Both the position numbers and the translations under genes were made by a program. DNA of 6,466 nt, from contig JANPDJ010000330.1 of the NCBI GenBank assembly GCA_031431395.1, positions 1-6,466 on the forward strand. Direction: 5' to 3'. The notes below the pieces were generated by a model. It did no database searches and was not told the origin of the DNA. It saw only the letters and a list, made by a program, of their open reading frames with translations. The DNA comes from VGPE01 sp031431395. GTDB lineage: Bacteria > Chloroflexota > Limnocylindria > Limnocylindrales > CSP1-4. Positions 5,457-6,466 of this stretch are shown piece after piece. Position 1 is the first letter of the stretch. Each line of letters begins with the position of its first letter.

Positions 5457-6386
5457 CTAGCGCAGCAGGCGCGTCACGGCGGCGGCGAGGCGGATCGCAT
5501 GCGGCGTGGTCGGCATCACCGTTCGGAAGATGAACGAGTCGAAGCCCGCATCCAGGTAGGGCCGGATGAAATCCGCTGCCATCTCCGGCGTCCCCGCGGG
5601 GGCGAACGGCCGGCGCGCGGGATCCACCGTCTCCAGGGCAGCCTTCGCCTCGTGCTCCGTCTCCGCCAGCACCAGGGGCATCGTGACGGTGCGCTGGACG
5701 GTGGACGGGTCCCGCCCCTCGGTCTCGCAGTGGCGCAGGAACACCTCCTCCTTGTGCTGGATCACCTCGAGGGGCCCGAACCAGTTCGTCATGTCGGCGT
5801 GCCGCGCCGCGATCTTCAGTGTCCGCTGCTCCCCGCCCCCACCCACGAGGATCTTGGGCCCGCCGGGCTGCAGCGGCCGCGGGTAGTTCATCGCCCCTTC
5901 GATGCTGTAGTAGGTTCCTTCGAAGCTGGGCCGCTCCTGCGTGAACATGAGCCGCGCGATCGTGAGCGCCTCTTCAAGGCGATCCATCCGTTCACGGATC
6001 GGCGGGAACTCGAAGCCGTACCCGCGGTGCTCGTCCTCGTTCCACGCGGCGCCCAGGCCCAGGATGGCCCGACCGTGCGAGATCACGTCGAGCGTGGTGA
6101 CCTGCTTCACGAGCAGGGCCGGGTTGCGGTAGGTGACCCCCGTCACGAGTGTCGCGAGGCGAATCCGCGAGGTTCGCGCGGCCAGCGCTCCGAGCGTCGT
6201 ATATGCCTCGAGCATCGGCTCCGTCTCGGGCCCGATGCCCTTGATCTGGTACACGTGATCCATCAGCGTCACGAGGTCGAAGCCCTCCGCTTCGGCCGTC
6301 ACGGCCAGTTCGACGTACCTGTCGAACAGCTCCTCGGGGCGGGTGCCGGGGAAGGTGAAGTTGGGCAGGTGATAGCCGAAGAACAC
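5457..6386 (-). CDS. LLM-class F420-dependent oxidoreductase, Rv1855c family
   Basis: Luciferase-like TIM-barrel oxidoreductase predicted to use coenzyme F420 as hydride carrier. The physiological substrate of this family is unknown to me. The predicted protein is 309 residues, a normal length, with no signal peptide. Landmarks: the FGYHLPNF start, LMDHVYQIKG with Asp43-His44 in the cofactor-site loop, and LEAYTTLGALAARTSRIRLA followed by TLVTGVTYRNPALL. Then come the strongly conserved TLDVISHGRAILGLGAAWNEDEHR (about 98-121), GFEFPPIRERMDRLEEAL and ERPSFEGTYY, and the phosphate-binding ILVGGGGEQRTLKIAARHAD (179-198). This run matches the F420-dependent subfamily typified by Mycobacterium tuberculosis Rv1855c rather than FMN-dependent luciferases. 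Use of F420 is inferred from the family, because no F420 biosynthesis gene lies in the window. Translation starts at a GTG (6386) with a well-placed GAGGTG upstream. The gene is convergent with the phosphotriesterase-like gene and appears monocistronic here. Confidence 0.9.
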   Translation of the reverse strand: MFFGYHLPNFTFPGTRPEELFDRYVELAVTAEAEGFDLVTLMDHVYQIKGIGPETEPMLEAYTTLGALAARTSRIRLATLVTGVTYRNPALLVKQVTTLDVISHGRAILGLGAAWNEDEHRGYGFEFPPIRERMDRLEEALTIARLMFTQERPSFEGTYYSIEGAMNYPRPLQPGGPKILVGGGGEQRTLKIAARHADMTNWFGPLEVIQHKEEVFLRHCETEGRDPSTVQRTVTMPLVLAETEHEAKAALETVDPARRPFAPAGTPEMAADFIRPYLDAGFDSFIFRTVMPTTPHAIRLAAAVTRLLR

Positions 6387-6391
6387 GGGCG

Positions 6392-6397
6392 CACCTC
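6392..6397 (-). promoter_or_regulatory. Ribosome binding site of the F420-dependent oxidoreductase gene
   Basis: On the minus strand GAGGTG lies five bases before the GTG start at 6386. It is the best Shine-Dalgarno match in the window and settles the GTG as the start. Confidence 0.7.
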
Positions 6398-6416
6398 AAC
6401 GGTTCGGGTCGGACCG

Positions 6417-6422
6417 ACTGTA
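6417..6422 (-). promoter_or_regulatory. Possible -10 element of the oxidoreductase gene
   Basis: The minus strand reads TACAGT here, four of six matches to TATAAT including the key first, second and last bases. It would give a leader of about 24 bases containing the GAGGTG site. No -35 match is found at 16-18 bases, where the upstream terminator stem lies. The odd palindrome GTCGG-A-CCGAC (6408-6418) overlaps its downstream edge and could be an operator. Confidence 0.25.
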
Positions 6423-6434
6423 CGCGGAAAACGA

Positions 6435-6463
6435 AGAGCGGCGCCGGGGGATGGCGCCGCTCT
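6435..6463 (-). terminator. Intrinsic terminator of a leftward gene beyond the right edge
   Basis: Bases 6435-6445 pair perfectly with 6453-6463 (11 bp, mostly G-C) around a seven-base loop GGGGGAT. On the minus strand the hairpin is followed by TTCGTTTTCC, a T-rich tail, so it should stop transcription coming from the right before the oxidoreductase promoter. The window ends three bases after the stem, so a matching T-run for rightward termination cannot be judged. Confidence 0.65.
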
Positions 6464-6466
6464 CCT

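Noticed and set aside
1..6466. Mobile element, CRISPR array, tRNA/rRNA or phage signature
   Set aside because: No transposase or integrase motifs, regularly spaced repeats, terminal inverted repeats or tRNA-like cloverleaf were recognised. All six genes look compositionally alike.

Overview
The window is GC-rich, compactly coded bacterial DNA carrying six protein genes and no RNA genes, mobile elements or CRISPR arrays that I can see. A predicted F420-dependent luciferase-like oxidoreductase of the Rv1855c type, the use of MetX for homoserine acylation, a GTG start, and genes with weak or absent Shine-Dalgarno signals suggest an actinobacterial or Chloroflexota lineage. That is an inference from gene content, and nothing here fixes the species.

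Left part (1-2458, plus strand): a methionine-biosynthesis operon. The 3' two thirds of an O-acetylhomoserine sulfhydrylase (metY) runs in from the left edge. After a 43-base gap comes homoserine O-acetyltransferase (metX), whose stop overlaps the start of a small DUF1801 protein in an ATGA junction. MetX makes O-acetylhomoserine and MetY converts it with sulfide to homocysteine, so the two genes encode consecutive steps. The metY-metX junction and the first about 130 bases of metX hold three successive strong inverted repeats. The first places the likely metX ribosome binding site in a stem and the ATG in its loop. This is the most interesting structure in the window.

Middle part (2459-5392): a 14-helix DHA2-type MFS exporter gene on the minus strand and a phosphotriesterase-family metalloenzyme gene on the plus strand are divergent across a 141-base intergenic region with two short palindromes. 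The metalloenzyme keeps a full set of binuclear-metal ligands, with glutamate where classical phosphotriesterase has the carboxylated lysine.

Right part (5393-6466): a convergent 64-base gap with GC-rich hairpins, then the oxidoreductase gene on the minus strand with a good ribosome binding site. A perfect 11-bp stem-loop terminator lies at the right edge. Its T-rich flank shows that it ends leftward transcription from a gene beyond the window.

I find no clearly novel multi-gene system. Apart from the metX leader structure, the content looks like ordinary chromosomal housekeeping and accessory metabolism.
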